64,000 nt of DNA. It comes from Abditibacteriaceae bacterium. GTDB taxonomy: Bacteria; Armatimonadota; Abditibacteriia; Abditibacteriales; Abditibacteriaceae. The stretch covers positions 1-64,000 of the forward strand of contig JAFAZH010000018.1 in NCBI GenBank assembly GCA_019239895.1, given 5' to 3'. The position numbers and the translations under genes are program-made. Of the stretch, positions 1 to 7,706 are shown in pieces (position 1 is the stretch's first letter; each line of letters opens with the position of its first letter). Under the pieces are notes generated by a model. That model saw nothing but the letters and a program-made list of their open reading frames with translations. It was not told the origin of the DNA and ran no database searches.

Positions 1-115
1 GTGGTCACAGTGAGGGGGAGACACCCGTTCCCATTCCGAACACGGCAGTTAAGCCCCTCCACGCCGATGATACTGCCTGGGCGACTGGGTGGGAAAGTAG
101 GTCGCCGCCGTATTC
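1..115 (+). rRNA. 5S ribosomal RNA (5' end cut by window start)
   Basis: The sequence matches the conserved 5S pattern: the loop-B/C segment around 28-42 (CCCATTCCGAACACGG), the GAAAGTAG segment near 93-100, and a closing 3' stem strand GCCGCCGTATT that would pair with the 5' end. The first few bases of the 5' strand appear to lie just outside the window. No 16S, 23S or tRNA is in the window, so this is either the last gene of an rRNA operon that lies upstream or an isolated 5S gene. Confidence 0.93.
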
Positions 116-122
116 CTTTTTC

Positions 123-158
123 AATAAGACCGTCCCGGAAATCTGGGACGGTCTTATT
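123..158. terminator. Hairpin after 5S rRNA, bidirectional terminator
   Basis: A perfect 14-bp inverted repeat (AATAAGACCGTCCC and its complement) surrounds an 8-nt loop and is immediately downstream of the 5S gene. It has A- and T-rich flanks, so it can end rRNA transcription from the left and the convergent sigma-WD40 gene from the right. Confidence 0.8.
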
Positions 159-173
159 TGCGTTAGGGAAGTG

Positions 174-1778
174 TTAAACGACAGACCAGACTTTAACCAC
201 TCGTTCTATATCCGCACTGGCTAATGAACGACCATCAGCGGAGAAGGACACGTCATGGACGGCTGCGGCGTGGCCCTTCATCGTGCGCAATAGCTTGCCT
301 GTTACTATATCCCATAGCTTGACCGTTGCGTCTTGGCTGCCACTGGCGATGAGTTTTCCGTCGGGCGAAAAAGCAACCGCAAAGACTCGATGCTGATGCC
401 CCGCCAGCTTGCTTGCCGGTGAGACGGATGCGCTCTCCCAAATCAAAATATCACCTTCCGGGCCGTCGCCCGTTCCGACTAAACGACCATCAGGCGAAAA
501 GCCGATCTTACTTTGAGCATCCGCCCGCGATCTAGGCCATGTGCGGACCAAGTCACCTGTGACAATGTTATAAAGACGTACCTGGCAATCAATCCAGGGA
601 CGATGAGAATTCGCCTCAGTGAGTTCACCTACGCGGCCTGTTCCTGCCGCAATGTGCTTTCCATCAGGGGCAAAGGTAAGCGCCGCAGGGAAGATAACGC
701 CTTCTCCGACATCCACCTTACGCAGTCGTTCTCCCGTTTCTACATTCCAGAATTGAATTTCTGCGCTCCAAGTCTGCGTGTTCAGTAGGAACCGTCTGCT
801 GCCGCTGGCGATAGTCTGTCCGTCGTGTGAAAACGCTACCGCGCGCACCAAAGCGTTGGGCAGCTTGAATGCTTTGTGGAGTAGCCCGCTGTCCACTTCC
901 CACAGTTGAACTTGCCCCTCCCATGCGGTTTCGTCTTGTCGGACGGCTTCGCCTTGCCGGTGGAAGCTGGAGCACACTAAAAGTTTACTGTCGGGCGAAA
1001 AGGCAACCGACTCCATTGCTGTCGGTTGGGAACTACGAAAGGTGCGTAGCAGTTGGCCATCCGTCGTGTTCCATAATTGCACTTCGTCGTTGATAATGTA
1101 ATCACCGTCGCCTGTGCCAAACCGAATGACGTTGCTGCTGTCGTTGGCCAACAAGCGGCCATCCTGCGAAAAGGCTAGCGAATGAACCGCACCAGTGCTG
1201 GTCAAATCATGTAGCACCCGCACCGCAAAATCTGCGGGCAAACGCTCCTGCGTTAAAGTTTCCTCAATCATGTCCATTAGCTCCTTTTGTAACTGTGCCC
1301 GCGCATTACGCAGACGGCTTTTGATGGTCGTGACTGGCACTTCGAGAAACGCTGCGATTTCTTGTAGCGAGTAGGATTGAAAGTAATACAGAATAACAGT
1401 CAAGCGGCTGTCTTCCGAGAGGCACCACAAAGCATCGCGCACCACCAACTTCGTTTCCAGTTGCTGCATTTGGTTCGTGGTGGCAGTGACGCTGTCCAAT
1501 GCTTCTGTCATTTCTCTTTGTCGTAGCCACATCCGACACTGGTTCGCGGTGATTTGGCGAATCCAAGCGCCAAATTTATCAGGAACCTGCAACTGTCCCA
1601 GGCGCACATAGGCTTGCACGAAACTCTCTTGCGCCGCGTCCCGCGCATCGTCAAAGTTCCGCAGGTAGTGGTAGGCCACACCATATACCGCGTTTTGGTA
1701 ACGCTCTACCAACTGCGAATACGCCTCACAGTCGCCGCCACGCACCTGTCTCACAATCTCCGCATCATTCAAAGCCAC
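174..1778 (-). CDS. ECF-type sigma factor fused to a seven-repeat WD40 propeller
   Basis: Residues 1-175 are a sigma-70 family ECF protein: region 2 contains the FDDARDAAQESFVQAY stretch and region 4 contains the helix-turn-helix YSLQEIAAFLEVPVTTIKSRL. After a short linker without any membrane segment, residues from about 195 to 534 hold seven units that begin AFS/SFS.DG and end in .LW/.FW, enough for a complete WD40 beta-propeller. ECF factors with C-terminal domains replacing a separate anti-sigma factor are known, and WD40 fusions occur in Planctomycetes-like genomes. The propeller probably senses or scaffolds a partner protein, which is inference. No anti-sigma gene is adjacent. The gene converges on the 5S rRNA and lies between the 5S gene and a 5S fragment. 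Confidence 0.9.
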   Translation of the reverse strand: MALNDAEIVRQVRGGDCEAYSQLVERYQNAVYGVAYHYLRNFDDARDAAQESFVQAYVRLGQLQVPDKFGAWIRQITANQCRMWLRQREMTEALDSVTATTNQMQQLETKLVVRDALWCLSEDSRLTVILYYFQSYSLQEIAAFLEVPVTTIKSRLRNARAQLQKELMDMIEETLTQERLPADFAVRVLHDLTSTGAVHSLAFSQDGRLLANDSSNVIRFGTGDGDYIINDEVQLWNTTDGQLLRTFRSSQPTAMESVAFSPDSKLLVCSSFHRQGEAVRQDETAWEGQVQLWEVDSGLLHKAFKLPNALVRAVAFSHDGQTIASGSRRFLLNTQTWSAEIQFWNVETGERLRKVDVGEGVIFPAALTFAPDGKHIAAGTGRVGELTEANSHRPWIDCQVRLYNIVTGDLVRTWPRSRADAQSKIGFSPDGRLVGTGDGPEGDILIWESASVSPASKLAGHQHRVFAVAFSPDGKLIASGSQDATVKLWDIVTGKLLRTMKGHAAAVHDVSFSADGRSLASADIERVVKVWSVV

Positions 1779-1914
1779 TCACTCCTTCCAACAAATCCAA
1801 AAAGCAGATGCAGCCCGCACCGCTTTGGTGCCATGAGTTTAGGAATCTTTTTAAGCGACATCCTTTACTTGCCTTTGGTGAGGGTGGCGCAAGGATGACA
1901 ACCAGCCTATCTTA

Positions 1915-1992
1915 AACACGGCAGTTAAGCCCCTCCACGCCGATGATACTGCCTGGGCGACTGGATGGGAAAGTAGTTCGCCGCCGTATTCC
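1915..1992 (+). pseudogene. 5S rRNA 3' fragment
   Basis: These 78 bases repeat positions 39-116 of the window in the same orientation with two substitutions (G to A in the GACTGGGTGGG stretch and G to T in GTAGGTCG). The 5' third of the 5S gene is missing, so it cannot make a functional 5S rRNA. It is best read as the remnant of a second rRNA-operon end or as one side of a direct duplication flanking the sigma-WD40 gene. Confidence 0.9.
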
Positions 1993-1998
1993 TTCTTG

Positions 1999-2033
1999 AA
2001 CAAGTCCTTTCAAGCAATTGAAGTGGCTTGTTT
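1999..2033. terminator. Imperfect hairpin downstream of the 5S fragment
   Basis: AACAAGTCCTTTCAA can pair imperfectly with TTGAAGTGGCTTGTT across a short loop and is followed by TTGTTTTGT. It sits at the same distance after the 5S fragment as the 123-158 hairpin after the intact gene, although its sequence differs. This supports the idea that it was an rRNA-operon terminator. Confidence 0.55.
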
Positions 2034-2112
2034 GTTTTGTCTCGAGTAAATACCCCCCACCTGCCAGATTTATATAAACTGCACAACCCTAATTGATAAG
2101 AATGGAGATGCT

Positions 2113-3318
2113 ATGAGGCGAAGGCGACAGAAGTTTGATTGGCTGCGGAAAGTTATCACTTTGATGGGTGCTGCCGTCATAATGAATGGCATGGGTATAA
2201 TGGTAAAAGCGGCTGGGGAACAGACGCCGAAAGGAACAGCAGGGATGTTAGTTTATATAGGCACTTATAGCCAGCATGGGAGTAAGGGCATTTATGTGTA
2301 TCGCATGAATCCTACAACGGGCGAATTAACCTTTACCGGGCAAACGGCGGAGGCGCAGAATCCTTCTTATGTCACGCTGCATCCTAATGGGCGTTATCTC
2401 TATGCGGTGAGTGAAGTAGATAAGACTGGCGATAAACCCGGTGGTGGGGTCAGTGCGTTTGCGCTCAATCCTGAAACGGGTGGGTTGACGTTCCTGAATC
2501 AGCAACTATCGCATGGGGCGGCACCGTGTCATGTCTCAGTAGACGCAACCGGGCATCTCTTGACGGTGGCTAATTATAGCAGTGGGACTATCGCGGCCTT
2601 GCCCGTCCATGAAGATGGAAGTTTAGGCGAAGCTACAACCGTTATTCAGCACGAAGGCTCTAGCGTGAATCCGCAGCGCCAGAAAGAGCCGCACGCACAT
2701 TCTTGCACCATAGATGCAAACAATCGGTTCGCTTTTGCGGCTGACCTGGGCGTGGACAAGGTTTATAGCTATCGTCTCGACCTCGCCAACAATAAATTAG
2801 TGCCCAATGAGGTGCCGTTTGTGAAGGTGCATCCGGGAGCGGGGCCGCGCCATTTTGCTTTCCATCCCTCGAATCGCTATGGCTATGTGATTAATGAAGT
2901 TGATTCAACCATTACGGCTTTTACTTATGATGCCGAAAAGGGCGCATTGAACGAAATTCAGAGTCTCTCTACTTTACCCGCTGATTTTAAGGGTAATAGC
3001 ACCTGTGCCGATATCCATATCACGCCATCCGGCAAATTCCTCTATGGCTCGAATCGCGGCCATGATAGCATTGCCATCTTTTCCATTGATGAAGTAACGG
3101 GCAAGCTTACCCCTATCAGTTACGTGTCAACCCAGGGCCGCACGCCACGCAACTTTGCCATTGACCCCACCGGAACATTTTTAGTGGCTGCTAATCAGGA
3201 CACTAACAATATTGTGGTCTTTCGCATAGATGCCCAGACGGGGCAACTGACGCCGACGGGCCAAACTATTGAAGTGCCTGCTCCGGTCTGTGTGAAGTTT
3301 CTGCCACACGCAGGCTAA
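2113..3318 (+). CDS. Exported lactonase-family seven-bladed propeller protein
   Basis: The 401-residue product starts with a basic segment and hydrophobic stretch typical of a signal peptide, ending near AAGEQ. The mature part has the repeated pattern of the lactonase family (Pgl/YbhE fold): LVYIGTYSQHGSKGIYVY, NPSYVTLHPNGRYLYAVSE, GAGPRHFAFHPSNRYGYVINE and TPRNFAIDPTGTFLVAANQ. Family members hydrolyse lactones such as 6-phosphogluconolactone, but exported copies in this family often have unknown substrates, so the metabolic role is not settled. A GGAG box lies 6 nt before the ATG and a good terminator follows at 3335-3371. Confidence 0.85.
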   Translation: MRRRRQKFDWLRKVITLMGAAVIMNGMGIMVKAAGEQTPKGTAGMLVYIGTYSQHGSKGIYVYRMNPTTGELTFTGQTAEAQNPSYVTLHPNGRYLYAVSEVDKTGDKPGGGVSAFALNPETGGLTFLNQQLSHGAAPCHVSVDATGHLLTVANYSSGTIAALPVHEDGSLGEATTVIQHEGSSVNPQRQKEPHAHSCTIDANNRFAFAADLGVDKVYSYRLDLANNKLVPNEVPFVKVHPGAGPRHFAFHPSNRYGYVINEVDSTITAFTYDAEKGALNEIQSLSTLPADFKGNSTCADIHITPSGKFLYGSNRGHDSIAIFSIDEVTGKLTPISYVSTQGRTPRNFAIDPTGTFLVAANQDTNNIVVFRIDAQTGQLTPTGQTIEVPAPVCVKFLPHAG

Positions 3319-3334
3319 GTTTTCATGCTGTTAG

Positions 3335-3371
3335 AAGAGCCTCGCTGCTGAATTGGCACGAGGCTCTTTTT
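3335..3371 (+). terminator. Rho-independent terminator of the lactonase-family gene
   Basis: AAGAGCCTCG and CGAGGCTCTT form a 10-bp stem with a 14-nt loop and are followed by a T-run. It starts 17 nt after the stop codon at 3318. Confidence 0.85.
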
Positions 3372-3417
3372 GGTTAATGCATGTTCAAGGTAAGACCACT
3401 TTTACCTGGCAGCGTTA

Positions 3418-3822
3418 CTAAGTTGTGGCGTGGGCGTGCGCCGCTGCCGCTGTATCCATGTATTCGTGGAAATGTGAAACGCGGCCATCCTGTACGGTGA
3501 AGACATGCGCAAAATCGCCCCCATATTCGCGGCCTGTGGCTTTAGCCCGCCACCAATAGTAGCCTAATGCCACGACCTTATCACCTTGGGCGACAAACTC
3601 GCGGGGTTCAAACTGTAGCACTTCCTGCTGGCTGGCCAGCAACGAAAAGAATTCAGCAACTTTTGCGCGCCCCTGTCGCCGACCTGAAAATGGCACGTTT
3701 TCGATGTCTGGTAAATGCCATTGAACCTCGTCGGTTAACAGGTTCAAGAGCGCCGGGATGTCCCCGGTCTTAAAATTCTGATACGCCTGCTGTACCAATC
3801 TTGTCGTCTCCTGTTCTTGCAT
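3418..3822 (-). CDS. SnoaL-like / NTF2-fold protein
   Basis: The 134-residue soluble protein shows the layout of the SnoaL-like branch of the NTF2 superfamily: an N-terminal helix (RLVQQAYQNFKTGDIPALLNLL), the motif VQWHLPD, a central PFSGRRQGRAKVAEFFSLL segment and C-terminal strands with HVFTVQDGRVSHFHEYMD. Members bind or isomerise small ligands, but this type is usually of unknown substrate. AGGAGAAAGCC precedes the ATG. It stands alone and diverges from the HEAT-repeat gene. Confidence 0.85.
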   Translation of the reverse strand: MQEQETTRLVQQAYQNFKTGDIPALLNLLTDEVQWHLPDIENVPFSGRRQGRAKVAEFFSLLASQQEVLQFEPREFVAQGDKVVALGYYWWRAKATGREYGGDFAHVFTVQDGRVSHFHEYMDTAAAAHAHATT

Positions 3823-4002
3823 GGCTTTCTCCTGTATATAGTCGCTCCTTTGGGGGCGACCAAATTAAGATGTCAGCAGTATAAAAGAGCCTATTATTCA
3901 TTGAACAGTTCAGGTACTACCCAATTATCGCTCATTTGCTGTCAGTTTTGTGTCATTTTTAACATCAATTTCCCAACTGGCAAAAGTCGAGCAGAAAGGG
4001 GA

Positions 4003-5001
4003 ATGTATCCACTTGGTAGTTTAAGGATGGGTATGCGGCAGGAAGTTGGAGTTGGAGGAGGCATTTTGAGGAAACCGAAATTTGATATTGCGCCGTATTT
4101 AAATGATTTGAAGCACGCCGATTGGAAGGTGCGCAGTGCGGCGGCACAAAATTTGGGGGCAAGCCGTGATTCCCACGCGGTTGAACCCCTGATTGAAGCC
4201 CTGCAAGACCGTACCGCAACAGTGCGGAGCCGAGCGGCGGTGGCGCTGGGACGTTTAAAAGATGAGCGGGCTATCGAGCCGTTAATCGGAGCCTTGCAAG
4301 ACAAGAACTATCATGTCATCAACCACGTGATTAACGCCCTGCGCAAATTCAAAGCGCAAGCGGTGCCACCACTGGTGGCGATGTTGGAAGACGGCAACAT
4401 CCAGGCACGCCTGCGTTGGAATATATTAAGTGTGATTGGCACCATTGATGCGCCGGGCACAGTGGAGCCGTTGTTGGCAGCATTTCAAGACTCTGACCCG
4501 CTAGTTCGTTATCATAGTGTTACTTTAATCGGGCAGCGCCAGGACCCGCAATTTATCTTTCCTTTGCTGCGGGCGCTCAAAGACGAAGATCAGCGGGTGC
4601 GCCACATCGCTATCACGGCTCTCTCGCAATTCAACAGCCCCCTGATTATAGACTCCCTGTTAGAGTTGCTCGACCCGCATGAGCCGTATGGTCAGAACCG
4701 CGAAATCTTGCTGGGTGTCACCAATGCCCTGCGGCGTATGGCGGGGGTGCAGGACAAGACCCTGAATAGCTTGGTGTGGCAACTCTCACATAATGCCGAT
4801 ATTGTCCGCATCGCAGCCGCGTTAAGCCTGCCTTGGTTGCATGAGGATCGCGCTCTAGAACCTTTACTGCAAGCGACCTATGACAGTAGCCCCCAGGTGC
4901 AACGCGCCGCTAAATGGGCTATGGATACACTGCAAATCATTCTCGGTTGGAACATTCCGACCCCGCACCACCCCATGATGGTGCAGATGATGTTGAAGTA
5001 A
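4003..5001 (+). CDS. HEAT-repeat (PBS-lyase-like) protein
   Basis: The protein is built from about eight alpha-helical repeats of roughly 30 residues, for example DWKVRSAAAQNLGASRDSHAVEPLIEAL and ATVRSRAAVALGRLKDERAIEPLIGAL. Such HEAT/PBS-lyase arrays act as protein-binding scaffolds, and no partner is evident here. The open frame extends upstream to 3817, but that part has no repeat character. I placed the start at the ATG at 4003 after AAAGGGG. An equally serious alternative is TTG at 4066, which follows a very strong GGAGGAGG box and starts just before the first repeat. Confidence 0.8.
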   Translation: MYPLGSLRMGMRQEVGVGGGILRKPKFDIAPYLNDLKHADWKVRSAAAQNLGASRDSHAVEPLIEALQDRTATVRSRAAVALGRLKDERAIEPLIGALQDKNYHVINHVINALRKFKAQAVPPLVAMLEDGNIQARLRWNILSVIGTIDAPGTVEPLLAAFQDSDPLVRYHSVTLIGQRQDPQFIFPLLRALKDEDQRVRHIAITALSQFNSPLIIDSLLELLDPHEPYGQNREILLGVTNALRRMAGVQDKTLNSLVWQLSHNADIVRIAAALSLPWLHEDRALEPLLQATYDSSPQVQRAAKWAMDTLQIILGWNIPTPHHPMMVQMMLK

Positions 5002-5435
5002 AAGAGTGTAGCAGTGATTTCTTCGGCTGCTCTTGAGCCTGATGCATTATGTGCGATTATGTGTTGCCGGTGACCCCGTTGAAACCGCGCAACAAAGGAA
5101 ATCATTCTTAAGAAAATCTTGAGATGCGCTTTATTGGCGTGCAGCGTTACAATAAAAGCGATTTGCTTTCGGGCCAGGAACGATAGCTTGCTTTTACAGA
5201 GTGGGCGCATGATGGCTCACTCGCTGCTGCGCTACCCTCAAAACCTTATCCACTTGTTTGTGTTTGCAGCGTAAGCAATTCTCCGGCTGACCTTGGTTGA
5301 ACTGTTATGGTGCAGGACTGGGTTTAAATCGGCAGAACCCGGTTAACCGGGTCGCAAAATTATGCGATGTGGCACAATGATGGATAGCTAGCGGTGTAGA
5401 GAAAGTAATATCTCTCATCGCAAAGGCGTTTTGAG
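5002..5435. other. Long intergenic region with a perfect 16-bp palindrome
   Basis: No convincing gene is seen in these 434 bases. ACCCGGTTAACCGGGT at 5337-5352 is a perfect palindrome about 85 bp before the methyltransferase start and could be an operator. I see no RNA structure I can name. Confidence 0.5.
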
Positions 5436-6257
5436 ATGAGAGCGAGCAGAGCAGGTCTTGAGAACAATAGTGCGGTGCTGCCCCCAGATCGGCAAGCCGC
5501 CGCGAATCGCCTTGTCTATGATGCGCCCCACGTTTACCGCGACTATCTCTCCGTCTATCTAGAACCAGCCGAGGTGTCCTGTCTCTTAAAATACCAACCT
5601 TATTTTTGTGGCCACGATGTTTTAGATATAGGGGTAGGGGCGGGACGCACGACCCGCTACCTGGCACCACTGGCGGGCCGCTATGAAGCGGTAGATTACT
5701 CGCCAGTCATGGTTGCCTACATGCAAAACACAATGCCGGAAGTGAGCGTCCGCCAGGCCGACTTTCGCGCTTTGAATGCCTTCCGGGATCAGTCGTTTGA
5801 CTTTCTTTTTGCCACCGACAATGTGATTGATACTTTGTCGCACGAAGATCGCCTGTGTGCGCTGAGTGAAGCCTTTCGGGTGTTGCGTCCCGGCGGCATC
5901 CTCGCATTTTCTTCGCACAATGCCCACTATAAGCCAGCTTATGCCGGGCCTAGGTTAGAGTGGAGCCGGAACCCGGTGACGCTGGCTGCCAACGTTGCCC
6001 AACTCCTCCTCCGTTGGCGCAACCACTTACGCGTCGGCCCCCTGCGCCAGATCACGCCAGAGTATGCCCTGCTCAATGATATTGGGCACCATTATGCGTG
6101 TTTGCATTACTATGTCACCAGGGCGATAATGCAGTCGCAACTGGCGAGCGTTGGCCTACGGCTAATTGAGGTCTTCAACGTTCATGGCGAGGTCATGCAA
6201 GATAACGATGATGATAGCCAAAGCCCCAGTCTCTTTTATGTGACCGAACACCTCTAA
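5436..6257 (+). CDS. Class I SAM-dependent methyltransferase
   Basis: The 273-residue protein has the Rossmann-type methyltransferase motifs: motif I VLDIGVGAGRTTRYLAP, the acidic residue after strand 2 in YEAVDYSP, and the later stretch EAFRVLRPGGILAFSSHN. The C-terminal third has an H/Y-rich segment (IGHHYACLHYYVT) typical of small-molecule methyltransferases in surface polysaccharide or secondary metabolism clusters. The substrate cannot be assigned, and no biosynthetic partners are adjacent. Confidence 0.88.
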   Translation: MRASRAGLENNSAVLPPDRQAAANRLVYDAPHVYRDYLSVYLEPAEVSCLLKYQPYFCGHDVLDIGVGAGRTTRYLAPLAGRYEAVDYSPVMVAYMQNTMPEVSVRQADFRALNAFRDQSFDFLFATDNVIDTLSHEDRLCALSEAFRVLRPGGILAFSSHNAHYKPAYAGPRLEWSRNPVTLAANVAQLLLRWRNHLRVGPLRQITPEYALLNDIGHHYACLHYYVTRAIMQSQLASVGLRLIEVFNVHGEVMQDNDDDSQSPSLFYVTEHL

Positions 6258-6289
6258 CTCCATTGGTCGGTTAATGAAAACCCTTATCC

Positions 6290-6450
6290 CGTCCTCATCA
6301 ACGGAGCATCCTTTCCCATCCCCGGAAGTTCCGTGCTCATTCCCGGACGTTCCGTTCCCAACAACGGAAGCAGCGTGCTCATCAACGGAACAAGCGTTTT
6401 CGACAACGGAACAAGCGTTCCCGTTAACGGAGTATCCGTTCCCCTCAGCG
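6290..6450. repeat. 21-bp tandem repeat, seven in-phase copies
   Basis: The core [A/C]CGGA recurs exactly every 21 bp, at 6301, 6322, 6343, 6364, 6385, 6406 and 6427. Each is followed by a variable half such as ACAAGCGTT or AGTTCCGT. The 21-bp period preserves reading frame, so a plus frame (6274-6465) and a minus frame (6162-6455) are both open and encode heptad-like peptides. Neither has homology I recognise or a good start, so I treat it as a repeat rather than a gene. The rest of 6258-6741 shows no feature I can support. Confidence 0.9.
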
Positions 6451-6741
6451 CACAATGTGTTGTAGGCGGGTTAAGGAACGGCGTAGGATGTGCAGCCCGA
6501 CGAGTTGTTCAAGCTGCGCCTGGTGCGCGGCGGCAAGCTGACAGTGCATTCCACCTACCCCAGTGCTGGCTGAATTAGACGGAATAATTCCACCTTTTGT
6601 CTGTCGGATAGTCCATCTATTCCCTCTATTTATAGACTATTTCTATCTTTTGCAGTATAAGATAGTCCATCTAATATACTGTTCGGCTGGTGCGCGGCTT
6701 GGCAGGATTACGAATTTTGAAATCTACTTATACTCTAACAA

Positions 6742-7506
6742 ATGATTGAGAATCCACATCCTGTCAAATGGCAAGACCTTCAAACAGGCGTTTGCCGCCT
6801 GTTTAACGAAATTGGCCTGGCGGCGGAAGAGACGAAGCAGATCACTACGCCTCGCGGAAGTGTCGAAATTGATGTGTATGCAGTTGACATTAATAGCGTT
6901 GATAAAATCCAGTATGTAGTGGAGTGCAAGAACTGGACTTCTTCAATACCTCAAAGCGTGGTGCATAGCTTCACAACTGTCATGCACGAAATTGGTGCAA
7001 ACATTGGCTTCATCATTTCACTGCACGGCTTTCAATCTGGGGCAAGAGATTACATCTCCAATACAAACATAATTGGTCTGACCTACGCCGAGCTGCAATT
7101 GCGCTATTTTGAAACCTGGCACACAAAGTTTTTCGTTACACAAATAGGAAAACATGTTGATGCTCTTGCGCAGTACGTGGAAATGTTCAATTGCAAACGA
7201 GACAGAGAAGTAAGTAATCTCTCCGAGGCGGCTCAGATCCATTTTCATGAACTTGTCAAAAAATATCAAATTTTCGGAACAATCATGAATCTGTTTGAGT
7301 TTCCTTGTTACTCTCCTCAGTTCAATATCCCTGCAATCGTAGATATAGAAGAATTCAAAGATAAGCTAAACACGCACCTGTCGCCTGAATTTCACTTTCA
7401 TTCGATATATTATCGTGACCTATTACACGAGATTATTTCTCATGTAGATCAAGTAACCGACGAGTTCAACAATGTACTTGGTCGCAATATATTTGAGCAG
7501 GATTAA
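6742..7506 (+). CDS. Mrr-like PD-(D/E)XK nuclease-fold protein
   Basis: The N-terminal 130 residues resemble the Mrr-type restriction endonuclease fold. The catalytic pattern is D44 in EIDVYAVD and E61-x-K63 in YVVECKNW, followed by the helix with IPQSVVHSF. The remaining 120 residues are a helical region of no recognised family. The gene is AT-richer than its neighbours and ends 15 nt before an attC-like site (7522-7617), so it is most likely the coding part of an integron gene cassette. Its left cassette border was not found. Mrr-like proteins cut modified DNA, but a defence role here is inference. Confidence 0.8.
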   Translation: MIENPHPVKWQDLQTGVCRLFNEIGLAAEETKQITTPRGSVEIDVYAVDINSVDKIQYVVECKNWTSSIPQSVVHSFTTVMHEIGANIGFIISLHGFQSGARDYISNTNIIGLTYAELQLRYFETWHTKFFVTQIGKHVDALAQYVEMFNCKRDREVSNLSEAAQIHFHELVKKYQIFGTIMNLFEFPCYSPQFNIPAIVDIEEFKDKLNTHLSPEFHFHSIYYRDLLHEIISHVDQVTDEFNNVLGRNIFEQD

Positions 7507-7521
7507 TACATTGGAACACCT

Positions 7522-7617
7522 GCCGAACAAGGCGCTCCACCCGACGCCAACCCGTTCTCACTTTCGGGCAGGGCACACTCCCCCTGCGGGTTGGCGCGGG
7601 TGAGCTGCGCGTTGTGC
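7522..7617 (+). other. attC-like recombination site 1
   Basis: The right side CGGGTTGGCGCGGGTGAGCT, then GCGCGTTGTGC, is nearly complementary to the left side GCCGAAC, AAGGCGCTCCACCCGACGCC, AACCCG. Bulged bases fall only on the left arm, as in attC sites. The outer R''/R' boxes are GCCGAAC and GTTGTGC, each one base off the RYYYAAC/GTTRRRY consensus. The layout, the AAGGCGCT motif and the position directly after a stop codon all fit an integron cassette end. Confidence 0.82.
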
Positions 7618-7706
7618 TACTGCGCCGTTTTGCTCCGTATAGTTAATTTATCCAGAATTTTCAATACTTGCCCATTAACGTAAAATATCAGTTAGATGAA
7701 ACTGTC

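Noticed and set aside
6162-6465. Two overlapping open frames over the 21-bp repeat encoding heptad peptides
   Set aside because: The openness follows from the 21-bp period; neither frame has a good ribosome site, and one overlaps the methyltransferase gene.
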